The notes beneath the pieces are model-generated. The model was not told where the DNA came from. It did no database searches and saw only the letters and a program-made list of their open reading frames with translations. A stretch of 64,000 nucleotides of DNA from Manihot esculenta (lineage: Eukaryota > Streptophyta > Magnoliopsida > Malpighiales > Euphorbiaceae), in assembly GCF_001659605.2 (NCBI RefSeq), contig NC_035167.2, positions 5,064,513 through 5,128,512 on the forward strand, written 5' to 3'. Shown piece by piece: positions 1-12,023 of this stretch. The position numbers and the translations under genes are program-made. Every line of letters starts with the position of its first letter. Positions within the stretch are counted from its first letter, which is position 1.

Positions 1-99
1 AATATTTGGTTAAGGATCAATCAAAGAGTTAAAAGAAATATTAGAAATGGAAAAGAGAACAGAAAAGGCAAACATTAGTAAGAATGTAGAATACTTTAC

Positions 100-1803
100 C
101 CATAATGGAATCATTGCAGGAAAATTGAAAGGGCAAATCCCAGCACACACACCAAGTGGCTCTCTAATGCTATAGGTATCAATTCCATTTGACACATTAG
201 GGACGTACTCGCCCATTTGCAGAGTTGCCATTCCACAAGCATGTTCTACAACCTCTATATGAGAGAATGAAAGAAGAGTTGGAAATCAACAATTAAGTTC
301 AATAATACGACACAACAAAAGCTTCTCAAAAGAATAATGGGAGACAACACGAACTAACCAAGCCCACGGAACACATCACCATGTGCATCCTTCAAAGTCT
401 TCCCCTGTTCAGCCGTAATATTCATCGCAAGCTTATCCTACAATAAGATAGAGGATTCTGTTAATCAGAAATTCAAAATTTCTATTTCTAAAGCTATGAA
501 ATCCAATACAACAAGGGACAAGAATATTCATGCTTACAATGTCTCTACGAATAAGCTCCTGAAGCTTAAACATAATGCGTTGGCGAGTCGTAACTGGTGT
601 GTTACGCCAAGATGGAAAAGCCTGCTTTGCAGCAGACACTGCATCTCTGAACTCTTCATCTGTAGTCAAAGGAACTTGAGATACAACTTCTTGTGTTGCC
701 TATCACCAAAACTGAAATCAATCAGGAGTTCTTGCAACAATATATTCAATATAACACAAGTTCAAAGTACTCACAGGGTTTATCACATCAATGGTTGAAG
801 ATGATTGTGAATCAACAAATGTCCCCCCAATAAAATTTGGAACCCTCTGATACAATTCATTATCAATAAAGCAAAGAAAAATAATAATAATAATAATTCA
901 GTTTATCAATAGAATCTTAAGGCTATGGAATTAACTTTGTGTTGCACTTTCTAACTAACAAAACCACAAAAAGAAAAAGGTTTTGCAGTGAAATTTTATA
1001 ATAATTACATGCCTGTATACTTCCAATTAATTGGTGTATATATTTTACAAACAAGAGGCCCAAGATATTAAACTTTGAATTCAACTTCCATGAAGAGAAA
1101 AATCACTCTTAGTAGTTATACTCGTGAATTCCTTTTCAAATTTCAACCCTATTTACTTCAAAAAATGCACTTGTCAAGAAAGATATTCAACTTCAGAAGG
1201 TGTGAATTTCAAATGGGGGAAGTTAAAATTAGACATAAATTATGTTTCCTTGAGTTCTTCTGATCCGAGTGAAGAACTCAATTAAACAGCAATAAGAATG
1301 GATCACCAGATATTCTCCAAGAAAAAAAAATCCTTACGCTTAATCTGAATCTCCCAAACATAAGAAATGGATTTATCTGAAGGAAGTTAATCCAGGAAAG
1401 AACAACCCGAGTACAACAGGATATTTTGTAAAAAAAGCTCAGTGGAGAGTTCCAAACTGAAAAAATAAATAAATAAATAATTTCCTCTTCTGCTTGCATT
1501 TTCTCATTAACCAAGCAGTGCTCTTGAGCTGAAACATCCCATATTCTCATCCCTCCAATGAACCCAAGATATATACTTATGGAAATATTACCAGAGGTTT
1601 TCTCTGGCTGGAAGAAGGCTGAGCAGCAGTAGAAAAATGAGAGCTCCTCAGAGCATGGATCTGAGGACAAAAGGCCCTCAGATTTCTCACTGAAAACAGA
1701 TTAATTCACACAAAATCAGAGTTGTATATCAGTTTCTAACTCAAAATCTCAATTACTGATTTTGAAAATTTTCAATACCTCGTTGAATTGAAAATAACAT
1801 CAT
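100..1803 (-). CDS. ALDH6B2: Methylmalonate-semialdehyde dehydrogenase (ALDH6B2), 5' six exons, partial
   Basis: Mitochondrial CoA-acylating aldehyde dehydrogenase that turns methylmalonate semialdehyde into propionyl-CoA in valine and pyrimidine breakdown. I assembled it on the minus strand as exons 1779-1803, 1592-1689, 775-846, 538-699, 359-437 and 100-254, all with GT..AG borders and consistent phase. Exons 1-2 give a 41-residue presequence beginning [15 protein letters not shown] and rich in Arg/Ser, as expected of a mitochondrial transit peptide. Exon 3 gives [16 protein letters not shown], exon 4 contains [16 protein letters not shown], exon 5 contains [15 protein letters not shown], and exon 6 contains [19 protein letters not shown], a signature block of this family. 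Positions 1-99 are intron; the rest of the catalytic domain, including the active-site Cys, lies beyond the window. Two ATGs in tandem (1803 and 1800) could serve as start. Identity is secure from these conserved blocks; exon borders are my reading. Confidence 0.93.
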
Positions 1804-1990
1804 TTTTGCTTTTTTTCCTTCTCCTTCTCTCTTTCTTCCTCTGATTTGTTCATACACTTCCTACGCAGAGAGTCAGCGAGATAGAGAGATCAAGAGAAGT
1901 GTGGCTTTTGAAGAGTGCCTTGTTAGAATCTGACCGTTGGTACGGCTGAGAAATCATCTGACGGTGCATATTCAAAGTTGACGTTAATTT
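1804..1990 (-). promoter_or_regulatory. 5' leader and proximal promoter of ALDH6B2
   Basis: Just upstream of the ATG the transcribed strand reads as a GA-rich leader (the plus strand shows a CT tract at about 1808-1845), typical of plant 5' UTRs. I see no clear TATA box. Extent is inferred. Confidence 0.4.
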
Positions 1991-3926
1991 GAGGATTAAA
2001 CATTTTTCCTTATATTAATTATTGTTTATTCATACAAGACAAAGTTTTGAAATTATAAAATAGCAATGTTTATTTACCATCAATTTACTTTTTCACAATT
2101 TAATACTCCATTAGTATAATTTTTATTTATTTTTTTAAATTATTTTAAAATTATTATTTTTTAAATTTTAAATTATGATAAAATTAGAAGTATAAATCTC
2201 ATAAATTAAATAATATAATTTTAAAAATAGAAGAATTAACAAGCAAGTAATAACAATATCTAAAAATTAAATTTTAATTCTCTATAATTTATTAACAAAG
2301 TGGATTATCCTCAACTGCTAGTAGATAATATTTAAAGGAGAAAAAAATTGTATTTTTTTAATTAATTTATTAATTTTAAAAATTTTTATTAATATATTTT
2401 TTCAAAATATATTTTTTAAAATCAAAAAATTAATTAATAAATTTTTTGATAGTACAAATACTAAATACTAAATTTTCCTTTTCAATAACATGTTTTAATA
2501 TATGATTTGACCAGTAGATAATTATCCCATTTGGTTCGATTTAATTTATACGATATAATTTCTTAAGTGATTCGGTTTGATATGGATGAAAAACAAAACA
2601 TCAAACCTTTCAGGTTTGGTCAGTAGTCACCAAACTTCTATAAATCCAAAAAATTCATTGAACTGTGCTATTCCTTTATGGTGCCTCCTTGGCTCCTTGT
2701 CCTCTTCCTACCAATAACACCTTCAATCCTAATAGCAATTATCTCACCACAGAGAATCATCCACGGAATCACATGTGATTAGGAAGGCTGTAGCTGACGT
2801 TATAACCTCTCATAACTTGGAACACAAGCAGATTAGCGTCAGGTTGTTACCCAAATTTGCCTTTGAAACCAAAGATGGAATGCATCTCAATTCTCAACTC
2901 AGCACTAAAATCAAGCACTTCTCCACTTGCTGAGTGTTTGAAAATTTTTCAAGCGAGGTTTTAACAAATAACAGCCTGATACGAATTCTACTTCCAGTGA
3001 TGCACACAATCAAGAAGCAAGCTTTTCTACAGGTACAAACAAAATGGCAGACTGAACCACAATTTCATAAAGTTGAAAACTTGAAATCCTAATAAGAAAG
3101 TTGCCTCATGTTAACTCCAAGTTCCACAGGGATAAAAGATCGTGACACGTGGTGTGTAGTGAAGTAATGTGGATTCTGAGTGATCGCTTGGGAGTAAATG
3201 ATCTAAACTTGATGTGCAGTAATGGAGGATTTGTGAAAGTTGAAGACAAAGTGGATGTTTTGGTTTCTAAGAAGCTGATCTCATACATATATCCCCATCA
3301 TACATACACAGGCATACGGTCATTTTGTCAGGTCTGGTCATGTCACTGCCTAGTCCAAGCTCAGGGTTCGGCTCATTTATTACGGCTTATGGCTTGAGAA
3401 CCATAATCTTCTGATGCACACACAAAGTAAGGCATGGTGATGCATGGATCCTTGATGAGTTGAAAGTTCCTAGAATTGCACATAGAAAGGCGCAATACTG
3501 ATAAGAAAGAGAAGTGAATTCACAATATTCACCATGTATTGTCTAATGCTAAGTTCCAAGACTTTACCATGCATTTCTAATGGACTACTTGTAACTGCAA
3601 AAATCAATATCATGCACAATTTGCTGCAGAATTGGCTTGAAACCCTTTGGTGGGAGAAGGTAAACTAATAGAATGAGAAACTGTAACTATCTCCTCCATA
3701 TCTACTAGTAGAGACGAAAACTAAGCAAAAAAACTACAAAACTGAAGAAACCCACTAAATCTTTCTCTTAGTGCTTCAATGATAAAATGCATTTACATAC
3801 ATGGATACAAAAGAAGCTAAATTATATACATAACCCAGAAAAATAACACTCTCAATTCTAAGAATGGTTTGATAAACTTCAATCAACTAGATTCATGTGT
3901 TATTAAACTTTACACAATTCAAGAAC
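1991..3926. other. Intergenic stretch between ALDH6B2 and the FLOURY1-like gene
   Basis: Positions 1991-2520 are very AT-rich with short inverted AT runs. From 2640 to 3900 base composition is more balanced, but the reading frames are short (60-80 codons) and match nothing I recognise. The segment just below 3927 should hold the 3' UTR of the minus-strand FLOURY1-like gene. A short piece at 2510-2620 (GGTTCGATTT / GATTCGGTTTGAT) resembles the dispersed AT-rich repeat seen at 8640-9700. Confidence 0.5.
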
Positions 3927-4955
3927 TTACAAAAGTGAGAAGTCCTCTTCAACCGAGTTTGTTTGAATATCTTCAAAACCATCTTCTGTAGCTGAATCAA
4001 AATCAGAACTCAAATTGGCAGAAGATGCTTGAAATTGATCCACTTCATCACTCTCCATATGCTGCTTCAGCTTTTCTTCTAGTACAGTCATTTCAGACTC
4101 ATATTTCATTAAAATCCATTGCAATGATTGAATCATTTCTTGATCATATTCTTGCTTTTGCTCTGCCAATCTACGTTCCTGATTGGCTTCAATCTCTATG
4201 GAACTCTTCTCACTTTGGAGCCGCAAAATCATTGCCATTGCTTCGTCAGCTGCTGATGCAGTAGCCATTCTCTCTTTCTCAAGTTCTGCATAAGCCATGT
4301 CTGCTCTATGCCTCTCAATTTTGACCATTCTCCTAAGTGCAATAACATCAAATACCTCATCTTCAACACAAAATTTACTTTCATCATTATCATCACATTC
4401 TCTTTCAGAATCGTCATCATCATCAACAGCAACACCATTTGGTTTTGAAAGCTCTTTGCTTACCAAAAAATCATCCTCATTTCCTGATTTTGAATTCTTC
4501 AACAATTTCAATGAACTAAAACTGAAAGACATCATCTTTGAATCACATACTTTATCAAAACCCCTTCTAAAACAAAACCCACAATTTTTATCCACTGATT
4601 TCCCTATAATCTCACACAAAAACTGAATCAAACCCTTGCCCTGCCAGGTAAATTGCAACAACTTCAAACCCAGACCAAACATCAAGAACAACACAAAAAC
4701 ATTGAAAGCCGGTAGAAAACAGCCAAGAACCAAAAACCCACCTATCAATTCACTACTTCGAGTTAAAACCTTCAAGCATGAAGCAAAATCCATCAGAAAC
4801 AACCACAAAACCACCTGCAAAATTCTCAGGCGCAAATAGAAGGCAGAGCAAACAACAACAAACAAACAAACAAAATAACCAGCAATTGCATGTGGGTATC
4901 TTGCAAAGCTGTTCTCTTTTTTTGGCCTTCTCTTGATCCTCTCAAAAACTACCAA
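3927..4955 (-). CDS. FLOURY1-like / GTD-binding (DUF593) membrane protein
   Basis: Intronless 342-aa protein. The N-terminal half is hydrophobic, with candidate membrane segments at about residues 24-56 and 70-100, followed by an acidic linker (residues 178-200, a run of Asp/Glu). Residues about 203-300 form a long coiled coil (FDVIALRRMVKIERHRAD ... YAELEKERMATASAADEAM ... MILRLQ), the hallmark of the GTD-binding/zein-binding domain. In characterised family members this domain binds myosin XI tails or, in maize FLOURY1, organises ER protein bodies. At 342 aa with N-terminal membrane segments it fits the short FLOURY1-like subgroup rather than the longer MyoB receptors. The ATG at 4955 is the first in frame and lies about 140 nt below a TATA-like site. 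Cargo or partner cannot be told from sequence. Confidence 0.85.
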   Translation of the reverse strand: MVVFERIKRRPKKENSFARYPHAIAGYFVCLFVVVCSAFYLRLRILQVVLWLFLMDFASCLKVLTRSSELIGGFLVLGCFLPAFNVFVLFLMFGLGLKLLQFTWQGKGLIQFLCEIIGKSVDKNCGFCFRRGFDKVCDSKMMSFSFSSLKLLKNSKSGNEDDFLVSKELSKPNGVAVDDDDDSERECDDNDESKFCVEDEVFDVIALRRMVKIERHRADMAYAELEKERMATASAADEAMAMILRLQSEKSSIEIEANQERRLAEQKQEYDQEMIQSLQWILMKYESEMTVLEEKLKQHMESDEVDQFQASSANLSSDFDSATEDGFEDIQTNSVEEDFSLL

Positions 4956-5091
4956 GATGCGGCCATGAAAAGGTGGGATATTGAATCATAAACAGGGACA
5001 AAAATGGAAGGAGTGAGTTAATGCATTTCTTTGAGTATGATTCCCGAAAAAGGAATTGCATGCAGAAGTAGAAGTTTGCTACAGGTCACAT

Positions 5092-5099
5092 TCTATATA
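5092..5099 (-). promoter_or_regulatory. Probable TATA box of the FLOURY1-like gene
   Basis: The minus strand reads TATATAGA here, 137-144 nt upstream of the ATG at 4955, which leaves a plausible leader of about 100 nt. It is the only good TATA match in the non-AT-rich part of this upstream region. Confidence 0.45.
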
Positions 5100-5299
5100 A
5101 GGGCAACGAGGAGAATGGGTGCATGTGACGGAGAGGGAGAGATGATATGACATGAGATGAGTGCCTTTGGCAGTACGGGGGGATATATCGGGAACCGAAA
5201 ATAAGGTGAAAAAACCGAGGGAGATGAGTCGGTTAATCGGAAAGAGGAAAATTCAAGAGATACGGTAGCCGTACCGTATCTTTCTACTAGTATTTGTTT

Positions 5300-7855
5300 T
5301 GTTTACAACTTAGGTTCAATAAATCGGTTGATTAAATTCTCCATATTTAGAAACAATGCAATGCATTTCTGTCATCCAAAAAAAAAAAAAAAATCTTAAA
5401 GGAGAGCTGGTAAGTGATAAATAATTATAATTTTTTAGCTGATACATTATTATATTTTATAATTTTAAATAATTTATTAATTTGAAATTTTAATTTAAAA
5501 ATTTATAATTAATAAATTTAATAATATAATTTAAATAAAATAAAAATAAAACACTTATCAATAAATAAAAAAATTTCTAATAATATAGTTGATCTAAAAT
5601 ATATTTTTTATATTTAATTAATTATTTATATAAATAAATAGGATAACAATTTCTTGATATATAAATTTTGAATTTAATCCAAATCACTGAAGGATACTAA
5701 TATTTAAATTCAAAATCATAAATCTAATAATATATAATATTTTAATAGAATTTAATCAAATCAAATACCTAAAAATTATTCAAACTCTTTGTCATTCTAA
5801 TATTATCTTTATATCTGACTCATTCATTTTCACTTTTTATTAAATAAAAAATAAAAAATTATCATATATTTTTAAATTATGTCAATTTTAAATTATATAT
5901 TTTTAATTGTAAAAGTCGATGATTTAATTTTTTTTAATATTCTAATTTTATTAAACTAAAGGCTTTCTTTAAAAAATTTTAATATTCTAATTTTAAATTA
6001 TATATCTCTAATTTTTATTAAAATTATCATATATTTATTTTTTTAAAATCTAAATAAACACCTTCAAAATATAAATATATATCTTTAAAAAAAAAATAAA
6101 ACTCACTTCAATATTTTTTAAATTTTCAATATACTGAATTCATCTAAAAATTTTCAAATTCATAATGAGCCGAGTTGATCTAAAAATTTTTTTGGAAAGT
6201 TCTATCCTTAAAGTTGAGAATCATTAACTGTATAATAAAAAATATTTTCCTTCCCTCCAGCTTCCCAGTATGCAAACATGCTTTATCTTTCTCTACTACC
6301 TCCAATTAGGTAAACTCAATTTTCCCTATCACTCCAAATCCATTTCCTGAATTCCTACTTAACCACTAAATCTCTAAATAAGAATAGATCAATTCCATAA
6401 AATGCTCAATTTCTTATGGAATCTCTCATATTTATGCTTGGAAAACTTTTATTCTAATTCTAAGAATCTCATTCTTTTAAATGTTTAGGGCTCAGAGCTA
6501 TCCAAGATTTCCTTTATAGTTATATATAATTTTTATTATTTAAGTTGAGACTGGATTCTGGATAAGAACACATACTCAAAGTTCAATAAAATCCACTAAG
6601 CTACTAAGTAAACCGACTCAACAATGCGCCATCCAGTCCGTGACTAAAGCGGCCGGACTGACTCCAAACTTAGATCCATCAGAGAGCCTGAAATTTTTTG
6701 ATGTGACAGAAAGTAGGAGAATAGGCTCGGCTACTCCACAGTTTTAGTAACATGCACGCCAGAAGAAAATTAAATGGCCGTCGGATGAGAAATGGGTAAA
6801 CAGAACAAGTGGCATTGTAACGGTTATGCCTCACTAGAGGACAAAAGAACAAGAAATAAATGGAAATATGACTCTTTAGACTAAAACTTATAAGCACTCT
6901 TTTTTTAAAATTTCAGAACATCAAATTCCAACTTAAAAATAAAATTTCATCCTATTATTTTTAAAATTTTTATTATAAATATATGTAATTTTTCTATTAT
7001 CCTCACTTAAAAGTAAAATTTTATTCCCATTAAATTCTCAATTATTATAGCCTAATATCAATATTTATTTTTTATTAGGCCCATAAATCAAAAAAGTCAT
7101 CTACCCCTCTAAAATTTAATTCCGGTGAAGCTCATATCTTAGACATGTATATCAATGCTTGAGACATCTCTAACAATTAGTATTTGATTTAAATTGAAAA
7201 AAATTAATTAAAAATTTAATTTTAATTTTTAAAAATTTTAATAATTTCAATTTAATTTAATTTTGATCACTAAAAAATCAATAAAATGGAACTGAATCAA
7301 TTAATAAGTCATAATATATTATTTTTTTATAATTGAAGGAAATTCAACCATAACCAAAATTAAAATACTTTAATTAAATTTTATAATACTAAAAATAAAA
7401 TGTTAAGATTTGGTCTTTTTAATACTAGTCTAACTTGAGCCGGCTGAGTCAAGGTGTTTAGGCCCAATTATCATCAAAACTCAAAATTTGTAAATTATGT
7501 TTTTAGAGTCTGCAAGTTGAGTGCATACTTAATTTTAAGCACAAGAAAAGGCAAGAATTATTAAATATCAACGCAAGTTTGGTATATTTCCCTTTTGAGA
7601 AATGATAAAGCACAATCCCAATATGGATTCCTTAATAGAAGAGGCAGAAGCTTATACACCAGCAAAATTTTAAAAAAGTTTAAAAAATTTTTTTAAAAAA
7701 AAGTAAAAAGAAACCCAACCCATAAACACATGCTTTTAAACAAGGTAAAGAAGATACCTAACCTTACCCATCAATAAGACTCAACCACATCCAAAATCCT
7801 CTTACCCATTAATTCACCCAATGTTCTCTCTACACTTCCTAGATTTTCCTCAACT
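5300..7855. other. AT-rich intergenic stretch
   Basis: No gene seen. Positions 5400-6240 are almost pure A/T. Positions 6540-6870 are richer in GC (CGGCCGGACTG, TCACTAGAGGACAAAAGAAC) and vaguely resemble the 3' part of the solo LTR at 36865-37394 (TCACTAGCGGACAAAAGAAA), so this may be a decayed LTR fragment. Positions 6900-7700 are AT-rich again. The last 100 bases are the leader of the LEA-2 gene. Confidence 0.45.
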
Positions 7856-8473
7856 ATGTCACCTCCGTCGTATCCCCGCCACAAGAAACTCAACACCCCC
7901 GAAGGAACCCACCCTCTATGGTGGTGCGCCGCCATTGTCTGTTCTGTCCTCGCAGTAGCAGTAATCATCGCTGGCATCGTCGTGTTCGTCGGTTACTTAG
8001 TTTACCACCCAAGAATTCCCATCATCAGTGTTGTTAACGCTCACCTGAACCTCTTCCAATACGACTTAACCGGTGTTCTCGTAACGCAAGTGAACATTGT
8101 CGTTCGGACGGAAAACGACAACAGGAGAGCTCATGCGAGTCTTTCAGATATGGAGCTGACGCTGATTTTTGATGGGTTGGAGATTGCAAAGCTGATGGCG
8201 GGTGATTACGAGGTGAGGAAGAATAGTACGGTGGATTTTAACTTTGTGGCTACGTCGGACCCGATACCGTTGAATCCTGAGCAGATGAAAGATGTGGATG
8301 TGTTCTTGAATGAAGATGAAGTTAGATTTGATCTGAAAGGGAATGTGAGAGCTCGGTGGAGAGTTGGGCTTCTTGGGTCGATTAAGTTTCAGTGCCATTT
8401 GGATTGCCGGCTAAGGTTTCATAGATCCAGTGGAGATTACATACCAGGTCGATGCACCTCCAAGGCTAAATGA
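7856..8473 (+). CDS. NDR1/HIN1-like (NHL) LEA-2 domain protein
   Basis: Intronless 205-aa protein. Residues 1-20 are a Pro/Lys-rich cytoplasmic tail, residues 23-50 one strong membrane helix (WWCAAIVCSVLAVAVIIAG onward), and residues about 55-195 a LEA-2 domain. The family motif HPRIPIISVVNAHLNLFQYD follows the helix directly, and the protein ends SSGDYIPGRCTSKAK, a common ending of plant NHL proteins. The topology is that of NDR1/HIN1-like proteins, anchored in the plasma membrane with the LEA-2 domain outside the cytosol. Members have been linked to pathogen response and stress, but the role of this one cannot be inferred. The ATG at 7856 is the first in frame after a C-rich leader. Confidence 0.88.
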   Translation: MSPPSYPRHKKLNTPEGTHPLWWCAAIVCSVLAVAVIIAGIVVFVGYLVYHPRIPIISVVNAHLNLFQYDLTGVLVTQVNIVVRTENDNRRAHASLSDMELTLIFDGLEIAKLMAGDYEVRKNSTVDFNFVATSDPIPLNPEQMKDVDVFLNEDEVRFDLKGNVRARWRVGLLGSIKFQCHLDCRLRFHRSSGDYIPGRCTSKAK

Positions 8474-8639
8474 TGAAGAAAAAATCTTAATTTCCTTTTT
8501 ATTTTTCTTTTGGATTTGCGCAGGCTGTGTATTAATGGTTAGCTTGGAGGTAAGTACTTTCTTGTGCACAAAATTAATTTCTCCCTCCAAAGATTAAATG
8601 TCAGGAGGCAGGACTTCTTATTTTAAAAAATCAGATATA

Positions 8640-9700
8640 CAGAGGATAGTGAATAACTTATTTGATTTGGTTCAAAAATCGATTAAATCGATCGGATTCG
8701 ATTTAGTGGATTGAATTTTTATTTATTTATTACACTTTATTATTAATATTTTAAAATTTAATTAAAATATTTTTATTTTAATTATAATTTATTTTTTTAT
8801 ATTATTAAATATAATATATTATTATCTACTAATCGATTCATATTTATTTATAAATTTTTTTTATTAAAATCAAATTATGAAATAATATAAATTTTTGAAA
8901 ATAAAAATAAAATTAAAAAGAATAAATATTTTAATTTTTAAATTAATTCAGTTTCATTAATTTTTTTAATTTTAGGTGCATATTACTTTTCTATCCATAA
9001 AAAATAATATAAATTTTTAAAAATAAAAATTAAATTAAAAAATAAAAAATAAAAAATTTTAAATTAATTTAATTTTGTCATTTTTTAATTTAAAGCGACT
9101 AGTGCTCATCTTACTCATAAAAAATAATATAAAATTTTAAAAATAAAAGTCAAATTAAAAATAATATAAAATTTTAAATTAATTTAATTTCATCAATTTT
9201 TAATTTAAAGTATATAATTAGAAATGAGGGCAGTTGGTTCATTTTAAAATTAAACTGAACCGAATAAATCAAAAATAAAAATTTTGATATTTATAAGAAT
9301 CAAATTAATTGATTTTAGTCAAAAATTGAATCGAATCAAATCGATATAATTCAGTTCGATTTAGTTTGATTTGATTGGTTTGAATTTTTAATAAAATTTT
9401 TATTTTTTACACTTTAATTTTAAAAAATTTAATTAAAATATTTTAATTTTAATATGATCTAATCTCTCTATATTATTTCAATAATATACTATTATCGAAA
9501 ATAATATACTATTATCACTAATCAGTTCGATTTGATTTTTTTATTAAAATCAAACCGAATCGAAATAATTAAAAATTTTAAAATTAAAAATCGAATCGAA
9601 TCAAAATAAATAAAAATCAAATTAAATTTTCAAATCAATTCAATTCGATCAATTTTTTTCGATTTGAACTTAATACTGCTTATTCTACCTATTACTCACC
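8640..9700. repeat. AT-rich dispersed repeat, two tandem copies
   Basis: A block with GATTCGATTT/AAATCGAATC-type motifs and a tail ending TTTGAACTTAATACTGC occurs at about 8650-9220 and again at 9225-9690; internal sub-repeats with GTGCATATTACTTTT- and GTGCTCATCTTACT-like joints appear within the first. A diverged relative lies at 16505-16820. No coding capacity; family unknown. Confidence 0.55.
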
Positions 9701-11820
9701 CACCCTTGAGTCCCATTGAAATTAACATTTTCAAATAAAAATTCATGTAACAATGAAAATATGTTAGATTTGTTAATGAGTGATAACATTTTTTAAATGA
9801 GGTTAATTTTCTACTAGTTAATTAGTTGCTTTTCAAGATTTTAGTGTTTTTTTTAATTAATTCAGTTGTTTATAAAATTAGAATATAAAATCTATTTTAT
9901 TTTATTTTATTTTAATACCAAAAAGGTACAAAGTTTAATATAATTGATTAGTGAGTTTAAATTAAAAAAAAAATATCTAACCCATAATGCAACCAATTAT
10001 GGAAGAAATAATTATTTAAAGGAAATATTTAAAAAATATAAAATAATAATAATAATAATAATAAATAAGAAAAGAAAAATGAGGAAGGCAACTTTTATTA
10101 TTTAGCTTGTAAATGATGTCTGCCACTAGGGAGAAAGGCAGGCATATATGGAGAAGGAGAAGAAAGCATCTGGAAAGCTCCATTTGATTTTTTAAAAGGA
10201 ATTTTAAAAGAAAGCAACTCTAAATATCTTCATACTTCACAAAGACTGTAAAATAATTTAATTTAATCATTCAATGGACTTCCTTTTCCTTTAAGCTAAA
10301 TCTTTAATTTTATTTTAATTTTTGAATTAAAATTTTATTATTTTAGTATATTCTGTTCAAGATTAAGAAGATTTATTTTTAATTTTAGAATTACTTTTAA
10401 ATTTAAATTAGATTTTTAAATCAATTTAAATAAAAAATTAAGAATTAAAAAATATGGAAAAAATGAGTATTAATTCTTTTTAATCTATTTTATTAGATAA
10501 TCGGCAATTGACGGACCTGATCCACCCATTTGCCCATATTCTAAGGCGTTTGCTTTTCTATGCCCAAAAAGCTCCCTGATAGGCATTCTTTATATTTATA
10601 ATTTTTATTTTTAAAAATATTAAATTTATTAAATACTAAAAGATATTTAGAAAATTTTTTTAAAAATAAATAAAAAATTATAATAATTAATTTATATATT
10701 ATTATAATATAAAAAAGTAGAGAATAATTAAAATAATAAAAAAATAAATAAAATTTATAAAATAAAGAGAATATTTTTATGGCGCCACCTTTTATAGCCT
10801 GGTAGTCTTAGCCAAACGTCCTTCTTAAATTCTTAATTTATTAGGGAATGATGTACAAGGTGTAGCTACACCAAAACTAGTTTTGCTATAATATGTTTTC
10901 TTGACTTTTAAAGCTTCTTTTGTATATATATATAAATGGCTCATGAAATTCATTACAGTAAGATAATTAAATAAATTCATAAATTAAAAATAAAAATTTA
11001 ATGCGAGAATATCTAAACAACATCAATTATAATAATAATAATAATATTAATAATAATAAATTCATCTAAATCTAATATTAATCGTAAGAATATTCTCAGT
11101 ATTTAACTTCTAATAATAAGAAATTTTATTGGTATTATTATCATTATTGATAAATATACTAACAATTTTTATTCGAATATTTTTTATTATATTATATTTT
11201 TTATAATTTATTATTTAAATAAATAAATAACAGATAATTATTTAATCAATAATTTTTTTTTTTTAAATAAGGAATGGAAGAGCGTGGAATTTAATCAGAT
11301 GAATTGAATATACTTTTAATTCAACTACTTTTGTCTGACGAAAAATTCAATTTTATGCGTATAGGAGGTAATTGGAAAAAAAATTAAATTAATTTTATTT
11401 AATTATTAAATAAAAATATAGAATTTAATTATACTTATTTTTAATATTTTTATTAGTTTCAGAAGTCAATAAAAATAAAATAAAAAAATTATTAAAAAAT
11501 TTACTAATTAATTTTTATTTTTAAAAAATATATTAAAATAATTTTAATATTTTAAAAAGTATATTAATTAATTTTTTAAATAGTTTTAATCCATAAATAG
11601 TTTGTGAAAAAATTTAAAATATTTTTATTATAAAAAATTAATTAATAATTTTTTTAAAATTATAAAAATTAATAATAAAATTAATATAAAATTAATTAAT
11701 AAATTTTAATATAAAAATTAATTAATAAATTTTTTTAAAATTTAGTGGACATTTTTAATGTATTTTTAAAAATTAAAAAATTAATTATTAAATTTTTAGT
11801 AATTTTTCTAAAAGTAAATT
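9701..11820. other. AT-rich intergenic stretch with microsatellites
   Basis: No gene recognised. It contains an (AAT)n run at about 10042-10065, another imperfect one at 11026-11060, and long A/T-only tracts at 11390-11740. A short balanced patch at 10080-10200 has no open frame of note. Confidence 0.5.
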
Positions 11821-12023
11821 ACAATTCACCGCCGTTTGGTACAGGCAAGGATAAAATGGTAATTTCGGAATTCCAGAAAGGAATCAATCTCCTCGTCGAT
11901 GAATATTTGATCTCTTACAACAAAAACAAGAAATTCATAGAACAGAATCAGAATTTTCAATAAGAGAAATTGATCACTCCTCACCTCTGAAAGATCGTAT
12001 CAAACAGTTTCATACATATAAAA

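Noticed and set aside
1278..1670. 130-codon minus-strand frame over the ALDH6B2 leader exon
   Set aside because: It reads exon 2 in the wrong frame and runs on into the intron; the splice-supported transit-peptide frame explains the sequence.
4297..4626. 109-codon plus-strand frame opposite the FLOURY1-like gene
   Set aside because: Antisense shadow of a clear coding sequence; Ser-rich by virtue of the complementary acidic/Glu codons.
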